The position numbers and the translations under genes are program-made. DNA of 64,000 bases from Eucalyptus grandis (taxonomy: Eukaryota; Streptophyta; Magnoliopsida; Myrtales; Myrtaceae), in contig NC_052618.1 in the NCBI RefSeq assembly GCF_016545825.1, positions 42,044,196-42,108,195 on the forward strand, in the 5' to 3' direction. Of this stretch, positions 45,187-58,109 are shown in pieces (the stretch's first letter is position 1; each line of letters begins with the position of its first letter). Below the pieces are notes generated by a model. The model did not search any database and was not told the origin of the DNA. It saw only the letters and a program-made list of their open reading frames with translations.

Positions 45187-46553
45187 ATGATGCGTTATGC
45201 ACGGATACCTGCAATCCCGAGAACGGACGAGGGAAATGCAAGACTTAAAAGGCTAATGACAAAGTTAGATGATTATCGATGGCATGACGGTGATTTAGTA
45301 TCACACATGGTCAAGGTCAATCAGATGATACAGGAAATCATCTGGAATGGTTATCTTATGCCGGATTTTGAGAAGGTGCCGGCTTTGATGAACACTCTTC
45401 CACCTGAATGGCAAGCATTGTTAGATCGGCTATGGGAGGTCAACATAGTCCCGAGTTACTAGGGGCTAGTGGAAGCTTTTGTAAGAGAGTACTATAGGAT
45501 TGAGTTGGCCAAAACTTCAACCCTTAGATTGAGCGCCACATGGCGCAGAGTGAATGCGCCTTGGAGGCGACATGAGAGCTCTCCAAAAGTTTTTCCATGG
45601 TTGGCAAATGTACCTTCAAATTTCTAAGATATTTTGACTGATAGATTAGAAGGGACTTTCCCTATTTATTTTTTAGATTAGTTTGAGATGTTTTTGAGTG
45701 TTGAATATATCTTTCTATGTTGATATTTCTTTGTATATATTACTTAGTGTAATGGATAGTTGTATTATGTGAAAGCATTGTTATTCTATTAAATGCTACA
45801 TATTATTTGCTTTATGTTATTACTGGTTGCTGTGGGTAGTTAGCTATGGGTAGTAATAGAAGTTTTTGTAACTTCATAGAATTTATTTTGCATAAGACAA
45901 TTATATTAATAATAGTTTTAAGTTAGGATTTTGGAGGATGATTGGAAACGTAGTGACATTTTGATTCTGAAACCTTACTTGAAATTATTCATTAATATGA
46001 TGGGTCTGTGCAAATAGGGATGCATAAATGATAGGCATTAATTATTCGTGCATGTATGTCTGATGTGTTCAGATCAATGTTTTCAGCAACTAAGAACGTA
46101 ATTGCTGATATGAACGACAACAATTGTGAAATATTGAATATGAAGATTCAATATGTGCTGGAAAAGTAAGAAGCACGAGAAGCTCTTGACCATGTTATGG
46201 AAGATCTTGAGGATGTTGTGCGCCACCTTGAGCTGGTAGAGGACCGCTTAACGGCATGTGAGCTGAAAATAGAAATTTGCAATGCTGGTTCTAGCTCAGA
46301 AAGGGCTTTGAGCTCTAAGCGCAAGTGTATTGATTCGTTCAATATGTGGGAATGCAAAGGATCAAGTCTTTATTGCAAGAGATCAAGAGTTAACCAACAC
46401 AAGAGAGGAAAACGTCCTCAAGTGAAGAAAATGTCAAGGGTGAGGTGTTACAATTGTGACAAGAAAGGTCATTATGCTCGATGTCGTGAGCCAAAGAAGG
46501 TAAACACCTCTTGTACATTTGAGAACTTTGCTTATGTGTCAAGTTCTGCTTGA
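45187..46553 (+). pseudogene. Copia gag, broken
   Basis: The N-terminal part reads through LMTKLDDYRWHDGDLVSHMV and LPPEWQALLDRL, typical of the UBN2-type gag, then stops at 45460. A later block has a coiled-coil-like stretch (about 46195-46300) and the nucleic-acid-binding zinc knuckle CYNCDKKGHYARC (46447-46485). The knuckle spacing is C-x2-C-x4-H-x3-C, one residue short of the usual x4. Much of the middle is missing or non-coding. Confidence 0.8.
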
Positions 46554-46559
46554 TAGACT

Positions 46560-47748
46560 GAATCCAATCATTTGTAGACTGTAGATTCAGGAGCAATAGA
46601 CGATGTAGTGAAGGATAGAGGATCCTTCGTGGAATTCCGACGAATACCAACTGGAACTAAGTGGATCTATGTAGGAAACAACTCCAGAGATGAAGTTAAA
46701 GGGATTGGCACCCGCCAATTGAACGTGTGTAATGGACGCACCTTGTTCCTACATGATGTTCTATATGCTTCGGAGATTCGTCGAAATTTAAGTGTATGTT
46801 TTTTGGTGTTGATTAAACTTGATTTTTATATGAACTTCCATAATAGCGGTGTAGATTTGTATTTGAATACAAACTACTATGGTTGTGGTCACTTTCTGCA
46901 TGGTTTTATTGTACTAGATGTTGACTGTGGTGATGTCAATATTTGTTATTCCCTTGTTTCACGTCTTCTACTTAATATGATAATGATGTGATTAATGTGG
47001 CATGCTAGACTTGGCCATATTGGCCAACAACGTATGAATAGACTGGCCAAAGAGGGCTTGTTGGGCAACATTGAAAAAGTCGATTTGCCAATATATGAGC
47101 ATTGCCTAGTAGGGAAAACGACAAGGAAACCATTTGGAAAAGATAAAAGAGCTGAATTTCCTCTGCATTTAATCCATTCTGACGTCTGTGGTTCAATGAA
47201 AGTGAAATGAAGGCATGGGGCTGTTTATTTCATCACTTTTATAGATGATTATACTCGATTCGGATATGTCTATTTAATTTCTCATAAATCTGAAGCAATA
47301 AGTTGTTTCAAAAGGTTTATGAATCTAGTAGAAAATCAATTAGACAAGAAAATAAAAGCATTGAGATCCGATCGAGGTCGAGAATATTTATCTGATGAGT
47401 TTAGAAAATTATGTGATGAAAAAGGAATAGAAAGACAGTTGTCTATTCCATATACTCCTCAACAAAATGGTGTTGTGGAAGAGAAGAAACAGAACCCTAC
47501 TAGAAATGGTTAGGTCCATGATTGCGCATGCTAACTTACCTATTACTTTTTGGAGTGATGCGTTGTTAACTGCTGCCTATATACTTAACCTGGTGTCTTC
47601 CAAATCAATTACTTCCACTCCATATGAGTTATGGACAGGTAGAAAACCAGACTTAAGTTTTCTTAAGCCATGGGTTGTGCTGCCTATACTCATGAGTCCT
47701 CTCACAAGTTTGAGAAATTGGGTCCTAAAGGAAAGTAGAGTATTTTAA
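46560..47748 (+). pseudogene. Copia protease and integrase, broken
   Basis: The protease active-site motif appears as VDSGAIDDV (usual form DSGAT/DH), followed by WIYVGNNS and LHDVLYASEIRRNLS. Integrase starts at 46995 with the zinc-binding HARLGHIG...CEHCL-type region (here YEHCLVGK, the first cysteine replaced), then ITFIDDYTRFGYV, LRSDRGREYLSDEF and IPYTPQQNGVVE. A TGA-type stop after SMKVK (near 47208) and a frameshift near 47480 disrupt it. Similar to Tnt1/RE1-type elements. Confidence 0.85.
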
Positions 47749-48076
47749 TGAGATACTCCGAACACTCGAAAGGGTATGTGTTCATAGGTGAGCAGGAAAG
47801 TGGGCGTATAACTGAATTTTAATCACGGGATATCACATTCTTAAAGGATGAATTTCCTAAGAAGGGCGAAATAGGGGAATATTACCCCTATTTGAAACCT
47901 TGGATCAAGATAATGATATTAGTCGAGTTCGTCCAAGTGGGAGTAATATGAGAAGTAATGAATTGAATTCAACTCATTCTCAATTACAACCACATGATGA
48001 GATGATATCATCATTATCTAATCTAAGTGGGAGCATAATGGGGAATAATGTGCTAAGTGTACAATCTCCCATATAG

Positions 48077-49640
48077 AGAACAAGTCGCCAAAGTATTCCC
48101 CATCGACGTTTTGACATTGAAGGGGAAACTTTTTTAATTGCTCCACGAGATAAGGATGAGCCAAGAAATATTAATGAGGCTCTGAAATGCCCTAGTAAGG
48201 AAAAATGGATTTATGCAATGAAAGAGGAGATGGAGTTAATGAAGTCAAACCAAGTTTGGGAACTGGTTGATCTTCCAAAAGGACGCAGAGCTATTGGGAA
48301 CAAGTGGGTTCTCAAAATAAAGCGAAAAGCTGATGGCTCGATAGAAAGGCATAAGGCTCGCCTTGTGGCGAATGGGTATAATCAACATGAATGAATTGAT
48401 TATGAAGAAACATTTTCTCTTGTAGTGAGATTTACCTCGATTCGCATAATTCTGGCAATAGTGGTTAGTATGGATCTTGAGTTACATCCAATGGATGTAA
48501 AGACTGCTTTCCTCAATGGAGAATTAGAGGAAGAAATATATATGGAACAACCTGCTGGTTTCATAGTGAAAGGCCAATAAGAAAAGGTATGTCGACTTTA
48601 AGATCGATATATTACCTCAAGCAGTCATCAAGACAATGGTATATACGTTTTCATAATGCCATAGTGCATATGATTTTAAAATGATAGATGAGAATCATTA
48701 TGTATATATCAAAAGATCCAAAAGATTAATTTGTGATAGATTAATTTGTGATCATATCATTATATGTTGATGATATACTAATTGCCGGAAGCAATATGGA
48801 GCTTGTCAATACTGTCAAAAGTTGGTTGTCTTCCAATTTTGAGATGAATGATATGGGATTGTAAACCCATAGACACTCCTATTGCAAAAGGTGAATGATT
48901 GAGCCATAAACTGTGTCCAAGGACTCCACAAGAGAAGGAACAAATTAAACATGTTCCTTATGCTAGTGTTGTTGGGAGCTTGATGTATGCTATGATGTGC
49001 ACAAGACGTAACATATGTTTTGTAGTTGGAATAGTGAGAAGAAACCAATCCAATCTAGGTCAAGCACGTTGGAAAGCCGTTAAGAGAATACTGAGGTATC
49101 TAAAGGGGACTGCTGATTATACGCTAAGTTATTATGGAAAGGATCTGCGACTCTAAGGCTATTCTGATGTTGATTGGGGAGGAGATTTAAATGAAAGGAA
49201 ATCTACCTCTGGATTTGTTTTCTTACCGAATAATGGCACCATATGTTGGAGCAGTAAGAAACAAAAGTGTATAGCCTTGTCCACGATGGAAACTGAGTTC
49301 GTGGCATTATCAGTAGCAATAAAAGAAGATGTTTGGCTTAAAAGATTATTGGATCATTTAGGTGTTATTTGAAGTGCTGCAGATTCATTGTTGGTTAACT
49401 GTGATAGCCAAGCAGCAAAAGCGTACACCAAAGATCCAAAATATCATGGCAAGACCAAACATATATATACCAAGTATAATTTTGTCAAGAATATGATTGC
49501 ACGAAAAGATGTGAACTTACAGTACATGTTACGCATAGAATGGTAGCAGATCCTATGACAAAGCCAAAACCTAGAGATGTGTTTTGTGGTCATGTAAAAT
49601 CTCTAGGATTGCGTAGAGTCTGATGTATTGGATTGTAATT
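48077..49640 (+). pseudogene. Copia reverse transcriptase and RNase H, broken
   Basis: Recognisable blocks are WIYAMKEEMELMKSNQVWEL, GNKWVLKIK, HKARLVANGYNQ, MDVKTAFLNGELEEEIYM, the catalytic SLYVDDILIAGS, then DVDWGGD...KSTSGFVF, ALSTMETEFVAL and HIYTKYNFV of RNase H. There are stops near 48394 and 48578. The stretch between NDMG and PIDTP is missing about 50-60 residues of the palm/connection region (near 48860). It cannot encode active enzyme. Confidence 0.85.
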
Positions 49641-50597
49641 TCCCTGAAGTGTTCACATTTGATGAATTTGTGTTTTTCATCATTAATGCCTATGAATCTT
49701 TGTTTGATCTTTATGCATCTTAATGCTCAGTGCATTATTTTAAATTGAAAAAGTATGTCGGACAGATATAAGATTAGCTCACTCACATGGGTAATCGTCT
49801 CTATTTACTGTGTGATAAATAAAGATGAGACTGTTTTTAAGCTTATTATCTAGGTGATAATCGAGAGCTCAAGCTTAAAATACGTATGTCGCCTTAACTG
49901 GGTGTTAAGATGAGGACATGATACTTACTATGTCCGAAAGTAAAATACCCCACATATTTTACTTTATCTGTCTATGATGCCAGATGTGAGTTCTGATAAA
50001 TTTTGTGAATGAGTAGATACGTGAACTCAAGTTAGACATTGGGTATGTCTGAACTATCATATATACGGTATTGAAAGGTATAGACATACACTCAATGGGA
50101 AATGAGTTAATACCGTAATACGTATTTCATACTACGTATGCATGAAACGACCAATAAGAGTGGCAAAATTTTGATCTCAACTTTTATGTCGTGTGAGACT
50201 CTTGAGGAAAAGAGTTCCTCAATTTTTAGTCCCCTCATGACTCTTACTTATTCTCAAGATTTCTATTTAGTGTTTGCTATCTTAGGATGTTGCCAATGGT
50301 CATGAGTTGATTCGATCTAATGGGACATTTCTAGAAAAGCAAGCTAAACTGAAATTAAGAGTTTGAAGGGAAGAGGAAGATCGAATTTGGAGAATCACAA
50401 TGTAGTTTTTGTATTCACCGGTTAACCAATTATGACTGTCTTTGGGATAATCATAATTGTGAATACAATATATATATATCATATATTCCTAACAGATGTA
50501 TGGCAACGAGCTCTCAAAGTATGCTGGTCGCACGGATTATTCACCGGTATGAATGTTGAAGAGAGGTAAAGAGAATCTTGTTTAGCCCACCATGTGC

Positions 50598-50606
50598 GAG
50601 TGGGAA
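50598..50606 (+). other. Polypurine tract
   Basis: GAGTGGGAA lies immediately before the 3' LTR. It is short and interrupted by a T but correctly placed for plus-strand priming. Confidence 0.6.
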
Positions 50607-51050
50607 TGATGGTTTTTATGTGATGAGCTTAAGGCCCGTCCGCCCATGTTGGGCTTAAAAAGCCCGGCCCACAGGATTAGGGCCCATGGATGAAGGGGTA
50701 CGTTCCTTTGTTGGAGGGAACGTATAAAAGGAGAAAGAGAGAGAGAGGAAGACACCCGTTGGAATAACGCACGTACGTTCCTCTCCCTCTCCCTCCAAAA
50801 AGAATAGTAAACAAAAAGAGGCGACGCCGTCTTCCCTTCAAGCAAATTGTCGTCATTGGATCGAACAGGGCCAATTTCTCTTCCTCACTTCAGCATTGGT
50901 GTTTAATCTGTGGCTAACAAGGTACACTCGAATCCGTGATGTGCTTTAGGATCGGTGATATGTGATTTTCCCGGGCTTCGTCTTCCGCATTCAATTTAGG
51001 GGTTCGATTTAGTGTCAAATCCGGTTTTTGGGGATCCTTTATTCCCAACA
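50607..51050 (+). repeat. 3' LTR of the 7.2-kb copia element
   Basis: Direct partner of 43831-44276, followed by the target duplication CGAGT. Confidence 0.95.
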
Positions 51051-51539
51051 CGAGTGAAGTAAAGAGAAAATAAGACCTTGACCTTGAGGGCTTTTGGGTT
51101 CGCTAGAGATCATTTCCTAGAGACTTCAAGGTGGATACAACATCGTAGCAATTCTCTGTCTGTGTACATGAATGAATGTGAGGATACCTGATTGTTTGCA
51201 TCGGCTCAGGTTTAATCGAGATTGTGCACCTCCAGCAACCTCAGATCAAGATTGCGTAGATGGGGGTCTAATTTGATAAAGCTTGTCTTCAAAATATAAC
51301 GATTATGTACACTTAAAAATGTTTTCAAAACACATCAAAGATTGGCAGGGGAAAAAACATGGCTCATGATAATTAGTCATTTCTTAAGAGGACAATGCAA
51401 TACAGCTATGGACACGAAATTGAGCCTCCCAGTGCTCTTTTTTGGGTTCTTCCATCACAGCTTTCTCACTTTGCGCTCTTGACCTAACTAACAAGCCTCC
51501 ATGTTTTGGTTTGCTTATGTTCGTGAAGAGAGTAACAGG

Positions 51540-52045
51540 ATGATTAGAAGGCACTACAAAGGAGTGAGGCAAAAGACCGCGAGGCAAATGGGCTGCTGAG
51601 ATACAGGACCGAACAAAGCATCTCGGATGTGGCTCGGCACTTGATGGGCCGAAGTAGCAGCCCTCGCCTATGCCATTGCGGCCCTCAGAGATTCAAAGGC
51701 ACCAAGGCCAAACTCAATTTCCCCGAACAGCTTCAAGGCAACGCTAATATTAGCATCATCAGGAATGCATGCACTCCTAGCAATTTATCGTCATTGTCTG
51801 AAAAAAATTTCAATGCTGTGCCCTTCAATCCTCCAGCCACTATGACATTATCATCGCAAGAACTGTACCTGGACCTGATCCAGTACGCGCAGTTTCTTTC
51901 CAGTAGCGATGCAGACTTCTCCATCATTCCTTCGAGCCTGTTGGGTCAAGAACACTTTAGTTTGCAGTCTTTGACGCGGTCGAGACAGGACAATGAGATA
52001 ATCAAGTTCGGATTTTCAGAATGTCGAAGAATACGAGCCTGGTGA
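51540..52045 (+). pseudogene. AP2/ERF transcription factor pseudogene (group X-like)
   Basis: Across three frames the sequence gives the whole AP2 DNA-binding domain: RRHYKGVRQ, then RPRGKWAAEIQD, then PNKASRMWLGT, then AEVAALAYAIAALR, then RFKGTKAKLNFPEQLQG. The order matches the ERF consensus closely. At least three frameshifts and stops separate the blocks, and the conserved Trp of RPWGKW is Arg here, so it is dead. The tail continues as TLSSQELYLDLIQYAQFL to RIRAW-stop. The RRHY lead-in and the FPE-x-Q-G border suggest subgroup X (ABR1/RAP2.6L-like); that assignment is tentative. No start codon or N-terminal region is found upstream. Its 3' end and flank are duplicated at 655-1222. Confidence 0.85.
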
Positions 52046-52693
52046 CCAAAGCAAATGAAGACGTAAGTGCTTTGGTATGTGTCTTTAGGAAATATTTTTG
52101 GTTTGGTTATATTGGGATGAGTCGCAAATCCAAGCATGTAGTGATGCTACGTTTGATTTGGGCGTTAACTGTTTGTGTTTCTTGCGAAAAAAGAGCAGGA
52201 AAGATTACCTTTGGAGTATGGTCTACCAAGGATCAAAATCAGCATGCGGGGTTATGTTTTTCTCCGTCCCCGATCAGCCGCGCCTCCGATTGCTGGCTCC
52301 TGTGAAAATGTTGAGTGAACATTACACTCAGTAATGAAAACTCTTTAATAAACCTTTCTCCCCTCCTCCATCTCTCATCTTTTTAGCCTCGCTTATTGGC
52401 AGCACTCTCTGTACCCATCTCCGCATTCGTAGTCCCTCCATTGGGAGACCTTAGATATACTCGCAGGGGAGCGACGCCAAGGCCCTTTACAAAGTTAAAC
52501 TAGGCCATAATAATGAATGAAAATAAATTTATGTCCGCATTATAGGCACTGGTTTATTTCTGCACTTTTCTTTATTAATAAAAAGATGAAGAGAGGCACT
52601 CAGCGTGATTACTTCTTTCAGGCATTAACCTAAAAATCTGACTCGCTACATCTGTCATATTTCGATATTCACCTCTCTTGTAAGATTAAAGTT

Positions 52694-53586
52694 TGATATT
52701 GCTAGTATAAACACCTAGAGGGGGGGTGAATAGGCGCACAAACAATTTGTCCCAAATACGGAAGCAATTCTTAACAAAATGAAATACGATCGAGGTAGAG
52801 AGAGAGAGAAATTTGAACACAGGATTTATAGTGGTTCGGCTTATTCCAAGCCTACGTCCACTCTTCCGCACTGACAGCCCATCGGCTGGATTTCACTATG
52901 ATCAAAAGAGAAGTTACAGCACAGCTTTGCCTTGATTCCACAGTGTAGATGTTTTACCACACCTTCTCAAGGTCTCTCACAAATATAGACTCTCTTTTGT
53001 ATACAAGTATTCGCTCAAAGGATTTATCTAAACAAATAGGAGCTTTAGACTTTGGAATTCTTCTATCGCGCACTCCTCGAACAACTAAGAACGTCTTCCT
53101 TATATACTCCTTTATGCCATCATACCCGTTGGCACTTACCAAAGGAATTCCTCCAATCTACCCGTTGGACGGAATCAATTAGGAAGATTGTTCGAGCTAT
53201 TAAAGGAACGTGTTGATAGCCCATCAATCATGTTCGCCCATACAATCAGGATCTCGGTTTCCATAAGTAGAACCTTCCAATAATATTTAGACAATCATCG
53301 AATCTTCATTCATTGAATCAAACTTGATCAATCAAAGGATTCTGATACGTCTTCTCCAGCCACGAGATCTTCTCCAGATGATAAGGTTAAATCCTGAACA
53401 AAACATCCAGTTCTGGATAACCTTTCTTCAACGGATTAGAGACTGTCAATGAGGATAGACTTTGAGTCTTGAGTCTCGCTGTCCGGGAAGTCTTCGACTT
53501 TAACTAACGAGTCCGCAGACCTTCAGACTAGACTCGATGGAAACGTTTTGTCAACTTCAAAACACTTCACGAGGATTTCTCCAACA
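52694..53586 (-). repeat. 3' LTR of the SIRE-like element
   Basis: Partner of 61364-62256. It carries the CACCCCCCCTCTAGGTGTTT end typical of this family, also seen at 10.0 kb. Confidence 0.95.
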
Positions 53587-53600
53587 ATCTCCCCCTTTTT
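53587..53600 (-). other. Polypurine tract
   Basis: On the minus strand AAAAAGGGGGAGAT directly precedes the TG of the 3' LTR, a textbook plus-strand primer site. Confidence 0.9.
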
Positions 53601-54042
53601 ATGGTGACAAAACCTTCCCGCAGATTTGGATAACTTTGACCCGCAAAACATTTCTCAAACACATATGCATATCTTATAGAGATGAATGGCTAAAAGATTA
53701 ACACTAGAATCTGTAACCACATAAAATAGGTTAGTCTAGTATATAATAAAACCATCCATAAGATATCAATACTTGTTAATAGAAGCAAAGTCAAGTCCAA
53801 GTCTAGTTCGGTTCTCATCCGGACACAAAACAAAGTCAAAGTCTGTCAAAAACAGCTTAAACAATAACACAATCCAACAAACAGTTAAAAATGATTGAAA
53901 TTTTTTGATCAAATCATGCATCTCTCCCCCTTTTTGTCATCATTAAAAAGGATGAGATGAAGTCAAGATTGCTTGGGAACGCGGACAAGCCGGAAATCTT
54001 CCATAGACCGAACGATGCCTTCCGGCCTTTTAAAGTCTTCCT

Positions 54043-56107
54043 TCACCGCACAACCTCCTCACTCTTGGCATTAGCCTGATTCTGAATAGAGAGGGCTTGC
54101 ATCTTATCATTCAATGAACAGGAAGAAGCTTGACTTTCATTCTTCAAACTTTGAACTTCGCATCCCAATGCATAAATTTGACCTCGCATTTCCATGAGAA
54201 TATCCAAGATTCTGCGAAAATCTGCTCCATTATCAGTTTGAGTACTTGCTTCGGCTCGATCTGATGGAGTAAAAGCAGACGATGGTGGATCAGCATAATC
54301 TCGCAGGTTTGGCGATGAAGCTTCATGACCTTCCTCTGGAAATTGAGATGCATAAACATCTTCTGGGTCTGCAGGTGAGCGACTGACTCCTTCACTTGCA
54401 TCAGGATATGAAGACGTCACTCCTTTCTCCCGATCTCCCCCGTTTCCATGCCTACAGTGGAGAAGAGATTTCCGGAGTTCTCCTTCTTCTCTTCTTCCTT
54501 CTTCGAGGTCTTTCTTCCTCTGCTTCTTGCTCGATTCTCTTTCTTCTTCTTCCTTCTCCTCCGCTTCTCTTTCTTCTTCTTCCTTCTCCTCTGCTTCTTT
54601 CGTCTTTTGTTCCGATTCTTTCTGTGGAACAGGACGACTTAAATTCTTCAAAGCCATTGCAGAGATGGTGATGTCTTCGTCATCATCTTCATCCTCAACG
54701 AGGAGAGCTCTTCTTCTCTTTGATGGAGCAGCCATGGGCTCCTTCCCTTTTCTCTTAGCAGCAGAAGAGAGTTGATGAGATTTGGCAGAGTCTTCTCCTT
54801 GAATTTCTCCAATTCCTTGCTCGTTCCTTCGACGCATTTTGGTCACCATTTTCAGTCCTACCACCATATGATCGCATGATCTAACACAAAAGATTTGCGG
54901 AGGCTGAATATTCAGATGTCCGAATAACTTCGTAACAAGGCTTGGGTAAGGGAGTTGACCTCTGTCCTTCATCACTGCTCTATACATGTGAAACATAACA
55001 GTATGAGGGAGAGAAAACTTCTTTCCACAGAGGATGGCATACATCAACTTTGCCTTAGAGCTTGAAACATCGTTTTGGAAGTTGATTTCGGCCGAAGGCA
55101 ATTAATCACAATCTTGTGAAGCAAGATGTTGAATGCATTCATCCTTGAGTAGGTGATCTTCTCATCCGTTCTCCTGTCCTTCACCAGTTCAAGTGTGGCC
55201 CGTGCAATGGAAACTTTGATTGGTTGATATTTGCCTCTCTCAACTTCTAACACATCTGCCAAAGATATTCATATCCACAACATAGTCTTGTTCTTTAACG
55301 CTGAAGGAGAATCTATTCGCATCTAAAAAGCTAAGATTTGAATAGAAATATGCAGTCAATTCAAAGATAAGCCTCGTTGAGTCGAGCAGAACTTTTCAAG
55401 TTGAAGATAATTGAACTTTTCCCTCAAGTTCACTTTCACAAAGATCCAAAAAATCAAAGTCCACACTCCTAGGGTTTATAACCCCACGCTTCAGCAATTT
55501 CGAGTACAGCTCCTTTTGTTCCTTTGATCTGAACAAATCTCCCATTTTTCCTTGAATTTCAGCCGCAATACCCATTTTCGGTTGAAATAGACTGAACAGA
55601 TTGTCATCGTCATTCCCATCTACAGGATTCGGCCCCCAGTCACGAGGATCACTTGGGATATTCGCAAGGGTTTCCTCAGCCACCCCTTTACGAGCGATTC
55701 CCAAACTTTCCATTTTTCGCAGAAAGATATATTCGTTCTTATATCCTTTTTCTTTAACAAAATCATCAACATAGTTCAAAGGAGTACGAATTCCTTTTAA
55801 GGCACGATATAGCTTGTAAATAAAAGCGGGCTTTTGAACTCTTACTGGCCCGCATCCTCGATGATTTCTTCCCGATGCCGATGAACAACGCCTTGAGGAC
55901 TAGATGGTGGAGAATGACGCTGCCGAGAATGTTGTGGGCTCGGTTGCTGATCCGGAGTAACTTCATCTTCGTAAGATCGAAGTGCGTAGGCCCCTCACTC
56001 ATTCTCTCGTGGTCCCCCGCTTGCGATTCTTGAGGACTTTCGTGAAGATGACATCTTTCTCGGTGTTTGGAAAATTCCTTGCTTGACTTTCCCGGAAAAG
56101 ATGACAA
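54043..56107 (-). pseudogene. Additional (env-like position) ORF of the SIRE-like element
   Basis: Between RNase H and the 3' LTR, in sense, lies a broken ORF of about 650 codons in at least four pieces: 56107-55766, 55779-55396, 55262-55044 and 55101-54043. Recognisable blocks include LNYVDDFVKEKGYKNEYIFL-like sequence, RGVINPRSVDFDFLDLCESE, YPSLVTKLFGHLNI, a lysine/arginine-rich nuclear-localisation-like patch (KRKGKEPMAAPSKRRR), a long E/K-rich coiled coil with (EEKEEEE) units, a serine/proline-rich stretch and a final coiled coil. SIRE elements often carry an ORF here, called env-like by position. I see no clear signal peptide or transmembrane segment, which argues against a true envelope. 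Function unknown. Confidence 0.75.
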
Positions 56108-56488
56108 CTTTTTGAAGATTTAGCGAAGAAGACAAACGGGAATGGAGGATCGATGCTTTCTAGGGTTTTTGAGAGAAAAGTGAATAGAAAAGTGAAGAGG
56201 AATCGACAGTGCACAATCGGTTAAAAAGAAGAGTAAACGAACCGTCACAAAGGAAATAAAAATATGCCTTTTCAAAATAACTGTCTTTATCCGCAAAAAT
56301 AGCTATTTCAAAAATAACTTCCCTTTTGAAAATGAATCGATGCAATATTTACGTTAATTAAATATAGCAACAATTTAAACACATCCGATGATCGTACCTT
56401 TTCAAGATAAGATTGGAGAGAGAAAGACTTACACCAAGGTCAAGCCAAGATCGTAGATAAAGTCTTGTAAGCTCGAGTCCGAAAGTCT

Positions 56489-58109
56489 TTAGACTTTGAT
56501 ATCCTCATACCTCAAAATGTTGAGTCCGGGAACGGATAGACTCAAATTGATTTTTCTCCAAAGGCTTTGTGAATATATCCGCCGTTGATTCTTTGAGTCA
56601 ACAAACTGAATTGAAATCTCTCCATTTTGAACATGATCTCTAATAAAGTGATGTCGAATCTCTATATGCTTTGCTCTTGAATGGAGAATTGGATTTTTGG
56701 TGAGGTTGATAGCGCTGGTGTTGTCGCAATTAATCTCCATGCATGAGTCTTCAATTTCAAAGTCTCTTAATCGTTGTTTTATCCATAGAATTTGCGAACA
56801 GCAGCTTCCAAGAGCTACATACTCTACTTCGTTGTTGAAAGAGACACAAAGTGCTTTGTTTCCTTGAAAACCAAGACACCGCCCCGCTTCCAAGCAACGG
56901 CAAGTTCCTCGAAGTGCTCTTTCTATCAACTCGCAACCGGCCAGATCTCGCGTCTCGAATATCCTTAAGATTAAAGTCTCACTTCTTAGGATACCAAAGA
57001 CCGATGCTTGATGATGAAGCGACGTATTTAATGATGCGTTTCGCAGCACCGAGATGAGATTCTCTAGGATCCGATTGAAACCTAGCACGATGCAAACACT
57101 CAACAAAATATCAGGTCTAGAGGCAAAGTAAGATAAAGAAGTGATCCAATAATGCTCCTGTACATGCTTTTGATCAACTTTCTTCCCTTCTTCATCTTTG
57201 TCTATCTTTAAAGAACTTGACATTGGTATGTCGGTCTTTTTGCACTTTTCCAGTCCAAACCTTTTGACAAGATCATTAACATATTTTTCTTGATAAATAA
57301 AAGTTCCTTCCTTCAATTGTTTTACTTGAAGACCAAGAAAGAATGTTAACTCTCCCATCATACTCATTTCAAACTCATCCCGCATAGACTTTGAAAATTT
57401 CTTGTACGACTTTCATTAGAGGATCCAAAAATAATATCATCCACATATATTTGAACAAGTAAGAAACTTTTGTTTTCCTTCTTGATAAATAAAGTCGTAT
57501 CTACTTTACCTTTGACAAAACCATTTTGTATTAGGAACTTACTTAATCGTCGTACCAAGCCCGATGTGCTTGCTTTAAACCATACAAAGCCTTTTTCGGT
57601 CCCAAGACCGAGTCCGGCTTCTTTGGGTCTTCAAACCCTGGTGGTTGTTCCACATAAACTTCCTCATGGATAAATCCATTTAGGAAGGCGCTTTTGACAT
57701 CCATTTGGAATAACCTGAAATTCTTATAACAAGCAAACACAAGTAATAGTCGAATAGCTTCTAACCTTGCCACTGGAGCGTAAGTCTCATCATAGTCTAT
57801 TCCTTCTTCTTGCGTATATCCCTTGGCCACGAGTCTTGCTTTATTTCGTACGACTTTTCATTTCTCGTTCATCTTGTTTCTGAACACCCATTTAGCTCCA
57901 ATAACAGTTTTACCTTTTGGTTTGGATGTCAATTCCCAGACATCATTTATGCTGAACTGTCTGAGCTCTTCTTGCATAGCTTCAATCCAGCTTTCATCAG
58001 ATAAAGCTTCTTCTATGCTCTTTGGTTCAATTTCAGAAACGAGTGCCACAAAGACTAGACTCTTCTCGCCTTTTGGATCTAGTGCGAATTCCTTCATTAA
58101 TTTCGCCAA
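56489..58109 (-). pseudogene. SIRE-like reverse transcriptase and RNase H, broken
   Basis: In order on the minus strand: [71 protein letters not shown], the catalytic YVDDIIFGS, ELTFFLGLQVKQ, and the RNase H end EINCDNTSAINLTKNPILHS then HIEIRHHFIRDHV. Frameshifts near 57840, 57545 and 57385 break the frame, and the connection/RNase H start (56850-57050) is scrambled. Confidence 0.9.

Larger units (their letters stand above)
43831..51050 (+). mobile_element. Ty1/copia retrotransposon, 7.2 kb, two LTRs, defective
   Basis: Two direct LTRs (446 and 444 bp, starting TGATGG and ending CCCAACA) enclose a tRNA-Met primer site, a GC-rich leader, gag, protease, integrase, reverse transcriptase and RNase H in copia order. 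A perfect 5-bp target duplication CGAGT flanks it (43826-43830 and 51051-51055). By eye the LTRs differ at about 15 substitutions, mostly transitions, and one 2-bp indel, about 96-97 percent identity, so it is fairly recent. Stops in gag, integrase and reverse transcriptase and a deletion in reverse transcriptase make it non-autonomous. Confidence 0.95.

Noticed and set aside
54396..54775. Plus-strand Ser/Phe/Leu-rich ORFs
   Set aside because: Antisense shadows of the E/K-rich coiled-coil region of the SIRE-like additional ORF.
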